Source: Streptomyces capitiformicae (GTDB taxonomy: Bacteria; Actinomycetota; Actinomycetes; Streptomycetales; Streptomycetaceae). From it: 64,000 nucleotides of DNA. The notes below the pieces were generated by a model. The model was not told where the DNA came from. It did not search any database and saw only the letters and a list, made by a program, of their open reading frames with translations. Location: positions 4,277,767-4,341,766 of the forward strand of contig NZ_CP022161.1 of the NCBI RefSeq assembly GCF_002214185.1, in the 5' to 3' direction. Shown here one piece after another: positions 1 to 10,546 of the stretch. How positions within the stretch are numbered: position 1 is the stretch's first letter; every line of letters starts with the position of its first letter. A program made the translations under genes and the position numbers.

Positions 1-470
1 CCAGCAGACCCAGACATTCCTGCCGACCGAGTTCACGGAAACCATCGTTGGAATGCATAGCCAGTCCGTCTCTCACGCAGGGCAACGCTCGCACTCCATC
101 GTCCGTAGCCTCGGCATCGGAGATGAGAGGCCATGAGTCCCCCCTGTGCCTGAGAGCGGCCCCCGCTGGGGTGCCAATATGCCCCGTCGGCACCCATCGG
201 GGAGAGCTCGGCCCGTCCAGGAGCCGGACGAGCTCTGTCCCTCAGGTTTGCTCTGCCCATGGACGAAAGGCACACCGGATCCGCCCTCTGCCCAGACGGA
301 CCAAGAGAGGTGATCGGTGCTGCTTTCAGCCAGTCGAACCCTGTCAACCGGCCGGACGAGACCGTCCGGTCCGGGCGACCTGGTGCGCGGTCCCACAGGC
401 GCATGCGAAGCTGCGTAAACGGGCCGAACGGCCCTTCCCCGCGGCCCGCCCCCTCGGGTTGTCTCTGGGC
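1..470. other. no recognisable gene
   Basis: I see no reading frame here with a recognisable protein family. Open frames run through it on both strands, but their translations are arginine/glycine/serine-rich and look like GC-rich shadow reading. A small hairpin lies at 352-369 (arms CCGGACG/CGTCCGG, 4-nt loop). It may be an upstream regulatory or terminator element, but nothing else supports that. Confidence 0.5.
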
Positions 471-803
471 ATGTCCGAAGCCCACACCATGCCCGCGCCG
501 TGCCACACGGAACGTGTCGTCGGTGGCACAACCGTGGTGGAACTGCGCGGGGAGATCGACCTACTCACGGCGCAGGCCCTTGTGGCACGCCTCGACACGC
601 TCACCGCCGGGCCCTGCCCCGACCTGGTGCTGGACCTCCGTCCCGTGTCGTTCATCGACTGCAGCGGACTCGCCCTGCTGTGCCGGACGAGGAACCGGGT
701 CCTGGCCCGGTGCGGCCGGCTGCGGTTGATTGCCGACAGTCCCCGTTTCCAGCGGATCCTTCGCTGCACCGGCCTGGCCGGTGTCTTCGAGACGTACCGT
801 TGA
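471..803 (+). CDS. STAS-domain anti-sigma factor antagonist
   Basis: This is a 110-aa single-domain protein of the SpoIIAA/RsbV (STAS) family. It would bind an anti-sigma kinase and release a sigma factor when unphosphorylated. Visible hallmarks are the strand VVELRGEIDLLTA near the N-terminus, the VLDLRPVSFIDCSGLALL segment carrying the serine that is the usual phosphorylation site (about residue 58), and a C-terminal IADSPRFQRILRCTGL-type helix. I chose the ATG at 471 because the family fold begins a few residues later. The frame stays open upstream to 48 but that part has no STAS character. No cognate anti-sigma kinase gene is adjacent, although two SpoIIE/HATPase proteins lie elsewhere in this window. 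Confidence 0.8.
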   Translation: MSEAHTMPAPCHTERVVGGTTVVELRGEIDLLTAQALVARLDTLTAGPCPDLVLDLRPVSFIDCSGLALLCRTRNRVLARCGRLRLIADSPRFQRILRCTGLAGVFETYR

Positions 804-875
804 AGACCCTCCGGCCCACCCCCGACCGCTCAGCCACCCCTGTACGACGACGGACGACGAACGGCAGCATCCACC

Positions 876-1560
876 ATGTACGCAACGCACACCGGCGTCG
901 ACCACGCAACCACCCCCCACCTGGTACGCGCCGCGATCACCGCACCCTCGGTGCACAACACCCAGCCGTGGCTCTTCACCGGCCGGGGCACCCGCCTCGA
1001 CCTGTACGCGGACACCGCCCGCCGGCTGCCGCTCACCGATCCGGACAGCCGCGAGATGGTCATCAGCTGCGGCGCGGCCCTGTCCAACGTACGCCTTGCC
1101 ATGCGACACCTGGGCTTCGTGCCGGTCGTCCACGCCTTTCCCAACCCCTGGAACAGGACCCATCTGGCCCGCGTGGACCGGGGCTCATACGCGGAGCCGG
1201 ACGCAGACCCGCGCGGCACGCGGCAGCCCTGACGGAGTGCCCCTGGAGACGTGCGCCTTCCACTCGGACCGCACCACACTCGCGGGCCGGGACTTCCTCG
1301 GCATCACCCGGATCCGGCCCACCGCGCCACGGATATGGCGGGCACGCACCGGCCTGATCGCCCTGATCACCACCCAGCACGACACACGGGAGGACTGGCT
1401 GCGCGCCGGTCAGGCACTCCAGCGGGTCCTGCTGCACGCCGCCGCCCACCGGGTCATGGCAGCCTTCCACACCCAGCCGCTCGAACTGCCGTACCTGCGG
1501 GCGCAGGTCCGCACACGGGTGGCCGGCGACCAGTTTGCTCGGCGACTGTGGCGGGCGAGC
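876..1560 (+). pseudogene. Acg-type nitroreductase pseudogene (frameshift, internal deletion, 3' loss)
   Basis: The first frame (876-1232) gives a normal Acg-like FMN nitroreductase N-terminus, with AITAPSVHNTQPWLF and an LTDPDSREMVISCGAALSN stretch. It stops at 1232. A second frame, from about 1235, gives RTGLIALITTQHDTREDWLRAG followed by LQRVLLHAAAHRVMAAFHTQ and LELPYLRAQVR, which matches the C-terminal third of the same family. The pieces are in different frames, the middle of the flavin domain (roughly 90 residues by family length) is missing, and similarity fades after about 1540. I therefore read it as a decayed gene. An intact relative, more distantly similar, sits at 41831. Confidence 0.75.
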
Positions 1561-1810
1561 TCCGTAACCTTCGCGCTCGGGCCGGCGTTTTGCGCGACCA
1601 GGCCGGCCGACAGGTCGAGGGTGAGGTGCAACTGGCTGCGGTTCTGGAGCAGCGTGCGGAATCCGCCGAGGAGATCGGACTTCCGCTTTCGCTCCTGGCA
1701 CAGATGTGGGCGACCGGCGACCATTCGGCGCTCGCCCGCTGGGAAGTTCGAGCTCGCATGGCGGCAATGGCGACGGGCTGGTGGGGACGCTGTGGCGGCG
1801 GAAGCGTGCC
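1539..1810 (+). other. coding-like remnant, not recognised
   Basis: A frame starting where the nitroreductase remnant fades gives an alpha-helical, charged stretch (GELRNLRARAGVLRDQAGRQ, then VEGEVQLAAVLEQRAESAEE). Its codon bias looks genuine, but it has no start of its own and no family I recognise. It is most likely another gene fragment caught between the two neighbouring remnants. Confidence 0.3.
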
Positions 1811-3451
1811 ATGAAAGCGTTCGTGTCGGCTGCGGGTCCGGGTGTGGCCACGCAACTGCCGGCGTGGACAGGCGAACGGCCCGTCATGTCGGACCTTCTC
1901 AACAAGCTGGCAGACGTGACGGGCCTGGAGCGGCAGATGCGTGAGCTCACACCTGCCCAGCTCACCTACGACGAGGAGGCCATACGTCAGGCTCGCGCGG
2001 GCTGTGCCACGGCCCGCGCCGAACTGTCGGCGGAGCTGTGTGCGGCATTGTCGGCGGAGGCGCTCAGTCGGGGGCGCTCGCTGCTGGACCAGCGACTTCA
2101 GACGCTGCGGCAGCGCAAAGGGACCCAGCGCAGCCAGCTGAATCTGCTACGCCACCTGAAGGGGTGGGCGATCACCACGCACGCGGTGCGTCAGCTGAAG
2201 CCGGACGCGAAGCTCTTCGACCTGGTCGTCATCGACGAGGCCAGTCAGTGCTCGATCGCTTCGGTGCTGCCCCTGCTGTTCCGCGCCCGGCGCGCTTTGA
2301 TCATCGGTGATCCGATGCAGCTGAGTCACATCCCCGGCATCTCACCGGAGCAGGAGCGCCAGGCCCGTGTCAGGGCGGAGCTCAGCGCGGCCTGGCTTGA
2401 GGACCGCCGACTCGCCTACCACGTCCACTCGTCCTACCACGCCGCCGCGCAGAACGGCGAGGCCGCCCTGCTGCTCGACGAGCACTACCGCTGCCATCCG
2501 GAGATCGCCGACGTCGTCAACGGCCACTGCTACTCCGGCGCCCTGGAGATCATGACGGACGTACGCGGCCAGGTACCCGCCGTCGACCTCATGGACACCG
2601 GGGAAACCGCTCCCGTACTGGCCTGGGCCAACGTACCGTCCAGCGAGTCGGCGCAGGGGCCAGGCGGAAAGTCGTGGCACAACCCGTCCGAGGCCGCCGC
2701 CGTGGCCGGCATCGTGAGGGAGCTGCTGCACCACCTGCCAAGAACTGCAACGGTGGGCGTAGTGACCCCCTTCCGCGCGCAGAAGGACGCCCTGGAGCGC
2801 ATGGTCGGCAGCGACCGGGTGCGCGTGGGCACAGTCCATGCCTTCCAGGGCGGCCAGCGCGACGTCATGGTCCTCAGCCCGGTGGCGACTGCCAACACAC
2901 CTCCGAGGACGGCTCACTGGGTGGCGAGCCAGGTCAATCTCTGGAACGTCGCGATCACCCGCGCGAAGTCCCAGTTGATCACCGTGGGCAACCATGGCTA
3001 CTGGCAGCAGCAGACCGGTCTCCCTCACTTGCTGTCGTCCCGCTCGGTCCTGTGGAACCGAGCACGGGCTGTCGGTCCACACCAAGCTCCCATGCCCGAG
3101 CCCGGCCCGCGGCAGGACCCTGACCGCAGGGACCTCACCGACACCCTGCAGCAGTTCCTCGCCTCGCGAGGCATCGTCGAGCTGGAACGCGATGCCATCA
3201 TCGGCGGACAGCGGATCGACCTGTTGTTCACCGCGCCCGAGGGCAACACCGCGGTCCTGGTGGACGCTGGACCACTGCCCGGCCGTGATCCGGCACGGCA
3301 CTTGCGCTTGATGCACCAGCGAACCGACCTGCTGATCGGGCTGCCATCCGGCGGCCGGGGTGCGAAGGCCGGCAGCGTCGAGCGAGTTCTCCGTGTCCCC
3401 GCGTGGCGCATTCTCGCGGGCCCGAACGTACTGGCGCCGCTGTTCGACTGA
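1811..3451 (+). pseudogene. N-terminally truncated UPF1/DNA2-like SF1 helicase with a C-terminal nuclease-like tail
   Basis: The frame carries the second half of an SF1B (AAA_11/AAA_12) helicase: motif II as LVVIDEASQCS, motif III as IIGDPMQLSHIPG, the GVVTPFRAQ segment, motif V as VGTVHAFQGGQRDVMVLSPV, and motif VI as LWNVAITRAKSQLI. Motif I (Walker A, GxxGxGKT) and everything upstream of it are absent, so no ATP hydrolysis is expected. The last ~110 residues (LQQFLASRGI, then RIDLLFTAPEGNTAVLVDAG) resemble a PD-(D/E)XK nuclease fold of the type found at the end of such helicases. ATG 1811 and ATG 1886 are both possible starts; the frame is open from 1706. I treat it as a 5'-truncated remnant, although the remaining frame is undamaged. 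Confidence 0.65.
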
Positions 3452-3455
3452 GTGA

Positions 3456-3481
3456 CCGGTCGGCCGTGCACGGCTGACCGG
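3456..3481 (+). terminator. hairpin after the helicase remnant
   Basis: An imperfect stem of 11 bp (one mismatch) with a TGCA loop begins 4 nt after the helicase stop codon. It fits an intrinsic terminator of the GC-rich, U-poor type usual in Streptomyces. Confidence 0.5.
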
Positions 3482-3506
3482 ACATCCGACCTGGGGAGGG
3501 GCAGTC

Positions 3507-4146
3507 GTGACGAGCGCCATGAAGACCGAAGAGGTCCTGCGCAGCCTCCAGCGGCAGGTGACCATACCGGTCCATTCCACGCGAGAGCTGGTGGGCAAGG
3601 TCGAGGAAGCCGCCGCCGACAAGGAACGTGAGCGCCGCGAGACGTTCCAGAAGCGGCAGGAGGAGGGCAAGACCAAGCCGGGAGACACGTACGAACCGCT
3701 GCGCCGCAAGCGACCCGCAGCGGCCACTGATCCTCGAAAGCGCCGAAAAGCCGATCCGGGTCACGGTGGACGAACACCGGATGCGCCAGGTGATCACGAA
3801 CCTCGTGAGCAACGCCTTGGCCCACTCCCCGCCCAGCACGCCCGTGCACATCCGCGTAGGCATGTCCGTCACAGGGCCAGAACCTCCCGTAGCCGTGGCA
3901 GGCAGTCCGGAATCGCGCGGCCGTGTCGTGCTGGAAGTGATCGGCCAAGGGCCCGGCGTGCCGCCGGAGGCCGCGCCGAACATCTTCGACCGGTTCTACC
4001 GGGTCGACCAGGCCCGCGCCCGCGTCCGCGGCGGCACGGGACTCGGCCTGGCCATCACCGCCGCGATCCTGGAGGCCCACGGCGGCCGCGTCGAACTCAG
4101 GACGGCGCCCGACGAAGGCGCTCGCTTCGCCGTGCTGCTTCCCTAG
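3507..4146 (+). pseudogene. sensor histidine kinase ATPase-domain remnant with a foreign 5' piece
   Basis: A GTG at 3507 preceded by GGGGAGGGGC opens a short frame (MTSAMKTEEVLRSLQRQ, then a charged helix) that I do not recognise. From about 3715 the coding signal switches frame to a HATPase_c domain: N box RMRQVITNLVSNALAHSP, F box NIFDRFYRVDQ, G2 box GGTGLGLAITAAI, ending at the TAG of 4144-4146. The G1 box reads VIGQGPGVP where kinases have VxDxGPGVP, so the ADP-contacting aspartate is lost. Sensor, HAMP and HisKA parts are missing and there is no response regulator gene. This is a degenerate fragment fused to an unrelated 5' end. Confidence 0.65.
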
Positions 4147-4763
4147 GCCCTTCTGATGGATCTCCGTGGAAGAAGGAGCGGCGTTCGGTGCGTGCTCTCG
4201 GCGTGCCGGGCGGAAGTACGATCCATGGCCGGGCAGGTATGCCGGGAGGACGTGGGGCTGCTGGAGCTGGAGCGGATCACGGCTCGCACTCGCCGGAGTG
4301 AACTGGACACGTTCCCTGCGGAGTTGGCCAAGCAACTGCAGTAGGTCCAGGCCGAGCGGGAGGAACGCGTGATCGCCGAGCGGTCCTGAACGGGCTGGCC
4401 GAGCAGGACGGGCCGCGGCGCCGACCCGCGAGGAGGCTGACCCGGAAGTAGCCTGCCCGCGGCCGGGCGAAGAAGCCGAGCCCCATCGGCCGAGCCGGGC
4501 TACGAGGAAGACTCGGGGCCGTCGTCGCCAAACTGCCGGTGTCGGGTCATCGAGCGCTGAGGACGTGCGCCCACGGCTCATCGATGTCGGCCAGACCCAG
4601 CACGGCGACCACGTTGTCGAGCATTCCGGCGCCGAACCAGCGCCGCACGGCGTCGTCGTCGCCCAGCGTGCTACCGGCGCCCGGACGGCGCCAGCGGCCG
4701 TGACCAGTCCGAAGGCGTGGGAGCTCTCCTGAATCTCCGTCCTTCGCTCTGGGATAGGCGTCG
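4147..4763. other. gene debris
   Basis: I see no intact gene here. At about 4220-4420 (+) an interrupted frame reads LLELERITARTRRSELDTFP, then a stop at 4342-4344, then AEREERVIAERS and another stop. This looks like a short coiled-coil protein broken by stops and a shift. On the minus strand, about 4547-4680, a coding-like tail (VRRWFGAGMLDNVVAVLGLA, then DIDEPWAHVLSAR and stop) has no start and no family I recognise. Both look like remnants. Confidence 0.4.
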
Positions 4764-4800
4764 ACGGAGTGGAGCCAGGATCATCCTGGCTCCACTCCGT
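4764..4800 (-). terminator. perfect 18-bp hairpin downstream of the esterase gene
   Basis: Two perfectly complementary 18-nt arms (4764-4781 and 4783-4800) flank a single base. The element lies 13 nt beyond the stop of the minus-strand esterase gene. It would end the xylanase-esterase operon and, being symmetrical, could also block readthrough from the left. Confidence 0.8.
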
Positions 4801-4812
4801 GGTGCGGGCGTG

Positions 4813-6183
4813 TCACTGGAACTGTGCGAAGAACCTCCAGATCTCTGCTTTGGTCCAGGTGGCGACGCCGCTGTCGCCGGTGGAGCCGTCGACCGGACCG
4901 GGTGCGTGGCCTCCGTCGAACGCGGCCCATTGGACCGGGAATCCGGCACGGCAGCCCGAGTAGGTGGTGGTGATGTGCGTTCGGCTGCCCGGCGCGGGCT
5001 CGCGCGGGCTCTGGGGGGTGCAGCCGTTGTTGCTGACGAACCTGTCGCGCAGGGACCGTCCTTGCCCGATGTTGAGGACGGAGTCGCTGATGCCGTGGAT
5101 TCCGAAGTAGGCGATGGGCTGGGTGCCGCCACTGCACCCGCTGATCTGAGCGCCGGATATGACCGCAACGGCCCTGAAGACATTCGCCCGGCTGCATGCG
5201 AGTGCGTAGCTCATACCGCCGCCCCAGCTGAATCCCGTGGCGAAACGCTGTGCCGGGTTGACACAGAGGCCGCCCTCGATCCGCCGGATCATGTCGTCGA
5301 CGAAGGTGACGTCCTCACCACCCGAATTGGCCCAGCCGTTGCCGAGGCCCTGGGGGGCGACGAGGATCGCGCTGTTGTTCGACTGTTCCTGTTGGCCGTA
5401 GTAGGACCAGGCGTTCCCGCTCGTGCCGCCCGAGGCGACCTCGCCGGCGGTTCCGCCCCGCCAGTGGAACGCGAAGATCAACCGATAGGGGCGGCTGTTG
5501 TCGTAGTTGGCGGGAACCCGGAGGATGAAGCTGCGGCTCTTGCCGCCGCTCTGAATCGTGTGCGTACCGCTCGTCAGAGTCGGGGCGCTGCCGCATCCAC
5601 CGCCGCCACCGGACGACAGCTTGACCAACTGCCATTGCTGGTTGGCGCCGCCCTGGTCGGCGTACTGGACGACGTTGCCGCCGTCGGCGGTGGAGGCGCC
5701 CTGCACCTCCACCGCCTTGCCGCTGGTGCGGTTGATCAGCCGGACGTGGCCCGCGTCGGAGTCGGCCAGGCGGAACTGCTGGTTGGCCCCGTTGTGGTCG
5801 GCCCACTGCTGGATCACGGCACCGTCTGCGGTCGAGGCGCCGGCCACGTCGAGAACCTTGCCCGAATGCTGGGCCTTGAGGCGGTAGAAGCCGTCGCCGG
5901 AGGCCACGAACTGCCACTGCTGGTTGACTCCGTCGTGGCGCGTCCATTGGCTGACCCGCGCGCCGTCGGCGGTGGACGCGCCAGAGACGTCCAGCGCCTT
6001 GCCGCTGTTGCGATTGACCAGGACGTACCAGGCATTGGTGTCCACCGTCGCCGCCTCGGCGGGCGCCGGATTCACCACGGCGAGCATGCCGATCGCGAGG
6101 GTCGCCGCCACCAGGGCGGCGACCCGGGACCACCAGCGATGTCCGTGTGGAGGGGCGGAGGAGGCCGCACCGTAGGTCTTCAT
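4813..6183 (-). CDS. secreted CBM13-like lectin + CE1 feruloyl/acetylxylan esterase
   Basis: This is a 456-aa exported enzyme. An N-terminal signal (about residues 1-45, arginines then ALVAATLAIGMLAVV, cleavage after APAEA) is followed by a ricin-type beta-trefoil (about 47-185) with repeated NQQWQ motifs. A Ser/Gly linker leads to a CE1/PHB-depolymerase-like alpha/beta-hydrolase. The nucleophile serine lies in GFSWGGG (about residue 318) and the likely catalytic histidine in FDGGHAPG near the C-terminus. The probable reaction is release of ferulic or acetyl esters from arabinoxylan. The gene starts 31 nt after the stop of the upstream GH10 xylanase, behind GAAAGGG, so the two form an operon. 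The trefoil closely resembles that of the arabinofuranosidase at 8568. Exact ester specificity cannot be told from sequence. Confidence 0.85.
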   Translation of the reverse strand: MKTYGAASSAPPHGHRWWSRVAALVAATLAIGMLAVVNPAPAEAATVDTNAWYVLVNRNSGKALDVSGASTADGARVSQWTRHDGVNQQWQFVASGDGFYRLKAQHSGKVLDVAGASTADGAVIQQWADHNGANQQFRLADSDAGHVRLINRTSGKAVEVQGASTADGGNVVQYADQGGANQQWQLVKLSSGGGGGCGSAPTLTSGTHTIQSGGKSRSFILRVPANYDNSRPYRLIFAFHWRGGTAGEVASGGTSGNAWSYYGQQEQSNNSAILVAPQGLGNGWANSGGEDVTFVDDMIRRIEGGLCVNPAQRFATGFSWGGGMSYALACSRANVFRAVAVISGAQISGCSGGTQPIAYFGIHGISDSVLNIGQGRSLRDRFVSNNGCTPQSPREPAPGSRTHITTTYSGCRAGFPVQWAAFDGGHAPGPVDGSTGDSGVATWTKAEIWRFFAQFQ

Positions 6184-6214
6184 CGATTCACCCTTTCGTT
6201 TGTGGCAGGTCCCC

Positions 6215-7771
<1,557 letters not shown>

Positions 7772-8167
7772 TCATGGGACCGGGACGATCTCAACCGGCA
7801 CGGACGGCACCCGGTCGGCCGTCGGGGGACGTACGGCGGGGAGCGGTGGTGTTTTGACACAGGCATGGGGGCACTCCATCGCGGCTCAGCCGGGGGACCG
7901 TCACGCGGCGTCGCGTACCTCTCCAACTGCAAGAAGAGCCAGGATGCGCCGGTGCGAACCTCACCGGAACGGAACGGGGTGGCGCAGGTGCTTCGGTGCG
8001 CGGATCTGCGGTGCAGATGATGTGCGTGATCTGCCGTGCAGCACCGTTTACTCAGGACCGGCATGATTCGAAATCCCGAACTGTGGCCGGTCACCCAGGG
8101 AGGGAAGATTGCGGGATTGACAGTGAATCGTCAATACTCACCGCAGAGAATGTTTCCGTTTCCATCC

Positions 8168-8178
8168 CGAAACTTTCG
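8168..8178. promoter_or_regulatory. CGAAACTTTCG palindrome, candidate xylanase operator
   Basis: The sequence CGAAACTTTCG is an 11-bp palindrome. From memory, the same element has been described upstream of Streptomyces xylanase genes as a regulator-binding site. Its position between divergent xylanolytic genes fits that role. The cognate repressor is not obviously encoded in the window; the LacI-type gene at 25664 is a candidate only by family. Confidence 0.65.
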
Positions 8179-8475
8179 GAATCCCGTCGAGCCGGACGAC
8201 GGGCCGTTCAGCGCCGCCTTCGGCGGATCCCGTAGGGCCGGACCGGAACCAGTACGAGTGTGCGGACGCTGCTTGCTCAACATCCCTCCCTGCGCGGACC
8301 CTTGGACGCGGCCCCTTGGACTGGCGAGCCGTATCGCGAACTTCCGGAGTGCTTCCGGTCGGCGCGACAGCTCGCCAAGCCCAAAGGGGAGGAACTGTTT
8401 GTGGACAGATCGGCGACAGACCTTGACCAGAGGGCCCTGCATTCCTAGCTTGTGGCGTCAAAGGTTCGGGGATCT

Positions 8476-8492
8476 CTTCGAATGTTTCGAAG
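8476..8492. promoter_or_regulatory. CTTCGAA-TGT-TTCGAAG inverted repeat, candidate operator of the arabinofuranosidase gene
   Basis: Perfect 7-bp arms around a 3-bp centre, 76 bp before the GH62 start. The core resembles the CGAAACTTTCG site (CGAAtgtTTCG), so the same regulator could act on both. Confidence 0.45.
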
Positions 8493-8567
8493 CTGTCCCC
8501 TGGCCCCGGTACGGCCGCTTCGCGGTTCATCGGCGTCACCTCACCCCGCCCCCAAGGAGGCCCTCTG

Positions 8568-10043
8568 ATGTGGTTTCGCCACCCGTCCCCGGTTCGTCCA
8601 AGACGCTTACTCGCCGTCCTTGCGCCCTTGCTGCTCGTGGCTGCCTTCCTCGGCGCCCAGCCCGCCAGCGCGGCGACCGTAGACCCCAACGCCTCGTATG
8701 TGCTGGTCAACCGCAACAGCGGCAAAGCCCTGGATGTCTACAACATGGCGACCAGCGACGGCGCCCGCATCACCCAGTGGGCCAGGAACGATCAGAACCA
8801 GCAGCAGTGGCAGTTCGTCGATTCCGGGGGCGGCTACTACCGCATCAAGTCCCGGCACTCGGGCAAGGTGCTGGACGTCAACAACTGGTCCACCGCGAAC
8901 GGCGGCTCGATCGTCCAGTGGGCCGACCTGAACGCCACCAACCAGCAGTGGCGGCTGGCCGACAGCTCTGATGGCTACGTGCGGCTCATCTCGCGCCACA
9001 GCAACAAGGCCCTCGAAGTACAAGGTGCCTCCACCGCCGACAACGCGAACATCGTCCAGTACGACGACTGGGGCGGCAGCAACCAGCAGTGGCAGCTCGT
9101 CAAGGTCGGCGCCGACAACCCCGGCGCGTGCGATCTCCCGTCGACATACCGCTGGACGTCAACGGGCCCGCTGGCGCAGCCCAAGCCGGGGTGGGCCTCG
9201 CTCAAGGACTTCACCGTCGTCCCCTACAACGGCAAGCAGCTCGTCTATGCGACGACACACGGCGCCGCGGGAACGGGAAGGGCCTGGGGCTCGATGAACT
9301 TCACCCCGTTCACCAACTGGTCGGAGATGGCCTCGGCCAGCCAGAACACGATGTCGGCTTCCACGGTCGCGCCCACGCTCTTCTACTTCGCGCCGAAGAA
9401 CATCTGGGTGCTCGCCTACCAGTGGGGCAGGACCGCCTTCGTCTACCGGACGTCGAGCGACCCCACCAACCCGAATGGCTGGTCATCCGAGCAGGTGCTC
9501 TTCTCCGGAAGCATCTCCGACTCCGGAACCGGACCCATCGACCAGACGCTCATCGCCGACGGGACGAACATGTACCTGTTCTTCGCCGGTGACAACGGCA
9601 AGATCTACCGGGCCAGTATGCCGATCGGGAACTTCCCGGGCAGCTTCGGCTCAACCTCGACAGTGATCATGAGCGATACGAGGGACAACCTGTTCGAGGC
9701 CCCTCAGGTCTACAAGCTCCAGGGCCAGAACCGCTACCTCATGATCGTCGAGGCGATCGGCTCGCAGGGCCGCTACTTCCGCTCGTTCACGGCCACCAGT
9801 CTGAACGGCTCATGGACACCCCAGGCCGCGACCCAGAGCAATCCTTTCGCCGGCAAGGCCAACAGTGGCGCCACCTGGACCAACGACATCAGCCATGGCG
9901 AGCTGATCCGCACCAGCCCTGATCAGACCATGACCGTCGACCCCTGCAATCTGCAGTTGCTCTACCAGGGGCGCAGCCCCAACTCCGGCGGCGAGTACGG
10001 TTTCTGGCCCTACCGTCCGGGTCTGCTGACACGGCAGCGCTGA
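8568..10043 (+). CDS. abfB: secreted CBM13-like lectin + GH62 alpha-L-arabinofuranosidase
   Basis: This is a 491-aa exported enzyme that removes arabinose side chains from arabinoxylan. Signal peptide residues 1 to about 36 ([20 protein letters not shown], cleavage after QPASA) precede a ricin-type trefoil (about 38-180) with NQQQWQF, NQQWRL and NQQWQL repeats. The GH62 five-bladed propeller follows (about 190-490). Typical GH62 stretches are [61 protein letters not shown] and [15 protein letters not shown] lies just upstream of the ATG. The domain order (CBM first) matches the S. coelicolor GH62 enzyme rather than proteins with a C-terminal CBM. It acts with the divergent xylanase and esterase. 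Confidence 0.92.
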   Translation: MWFRHPSPVRPRRLLAVLAPLLLVAAFLGAQPASAATVDPNASYVLVNRNSGKALDVYNMATSDGARITQWARNDQNQQQWQFVDSGGGYYRIKSRHSGKVLDVNNWSTANGGSIVQWADLNATNQQWRLADSSDGYVRLISRHSNKALEVQGASTADNANIVQYDDWGGSNQQWQLVKVGADNPGACDLPSTYRWTSTGPLAQPKPGWASLKDFTVVPYNGKQLVYATTHGAAGTGRAWGSMNFTPFTNWSEMASASQNTMSASTVAPTLFYFAPKNIWVLAYQWGRTAFVYRTSSDPTNPNGWSSEQVLFSGSISDSGTGPIDQTLIADGTNMYLFFAGDNGKIYRASMPIGNFPGSFGSTSTVIMSDTRDNLFEAPQVYKLQGQNRYLMIVEAIGSQGRYFRSFTATSLNGSWTPQAATQSNPFAGKANSGATWTNDISHGELIRTSPDQTMTVDPCNLQLLYQGRSPNSGGEYGFWPYRPGLLTRQR

Positions 10044-10082
10044 CGGTATGACTCGGGTCCGGCCCCGGTAGGGAGCCGGCGT

Positions 10083-10111
10083 GGCGGGCTCGGCGTAAGG
10101 CCGGGCCCGCC
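10083..10111 (+). terminator. hairpin between abfB and the convergent small gene
   Basis: Arms of 12 bp (10083-10094 and 10100-10111, one G-T type mismatch) around GTAAG, 39 nt past the abfB stop and 1 nt before the end of the convergent small gene. It probably serves both genes. Confidence 0.6.
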
Positions 10112-10112
10112 C

Positions 10113-10427
10113 TCAGGCGCCTTTCGCTCGCATGGACTGCTCGATGAGGCAGCCGGCCTGCTCCCGGACGCCGTCCAGGAACTTGGCGTAGTCGCGGAAG
10201 AGGACCTCGATACTCTGGCCCGCGCGGCGAGCGCATTCGGCTGGGTCCCCACCGGAGTACAGCCGGAACGGGATCCCCGGCATGCCGGTCCCGTCGAGTA
10301 CTTCGAGGCGCTCGGCCACACCGCCCGCGCGTCCCCACGCAGTTCCGGGTGACGTGCCGGCGACGATGAAGGCCGAGACGCCGACGGCGGCAACGCCGGC
10401 CCGACCAACTGGGCCCCGTACCAACAT
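10113..10427 (-). CDS. hypothetical small exported protein
   Basis: A 104-aa frame. Residues about 1-32 form a plausible export signal (GRAGVAAVGVSAFIVAG, then TAWG). The rest is an acidic/basic mixed helix ending in KFLDGVREQAGCLIEQSMRA. I recognise no family. Its end abuts the abfB terminator. Coding status rests on the signal-like N-terminus and the convergent terminator only. Confidence 0.4.
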   Translation of the reverse strand: MLVRGPVGRAGVAAVGVSAFIVAGTSPGTAWGRAGGVAERLEVLDGTGMPGIPFRLYSGGDPAECARRAGQSIEVLFRDYAKFLDGVREQAGCLIEQSMRAKGA

Positions 10428-10546
10428 TCAACGGCGAGATTCACCGAGGCTCCGTTCGGCCCCGGGCGGGGCCCACGTGGACAGCGCACCTGTCGAAGAG
10501 TGCCTACTGTGTGCGCAGCGAGCAACGCCCGGCCACGAGGAACGCC

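Noticed and set aside
8036..8971. Plus-strand frame covering the xylan regulatory region
   Set aside because: It overlaps the abfB start in another frame and its translation has no family; the operators lie within it.
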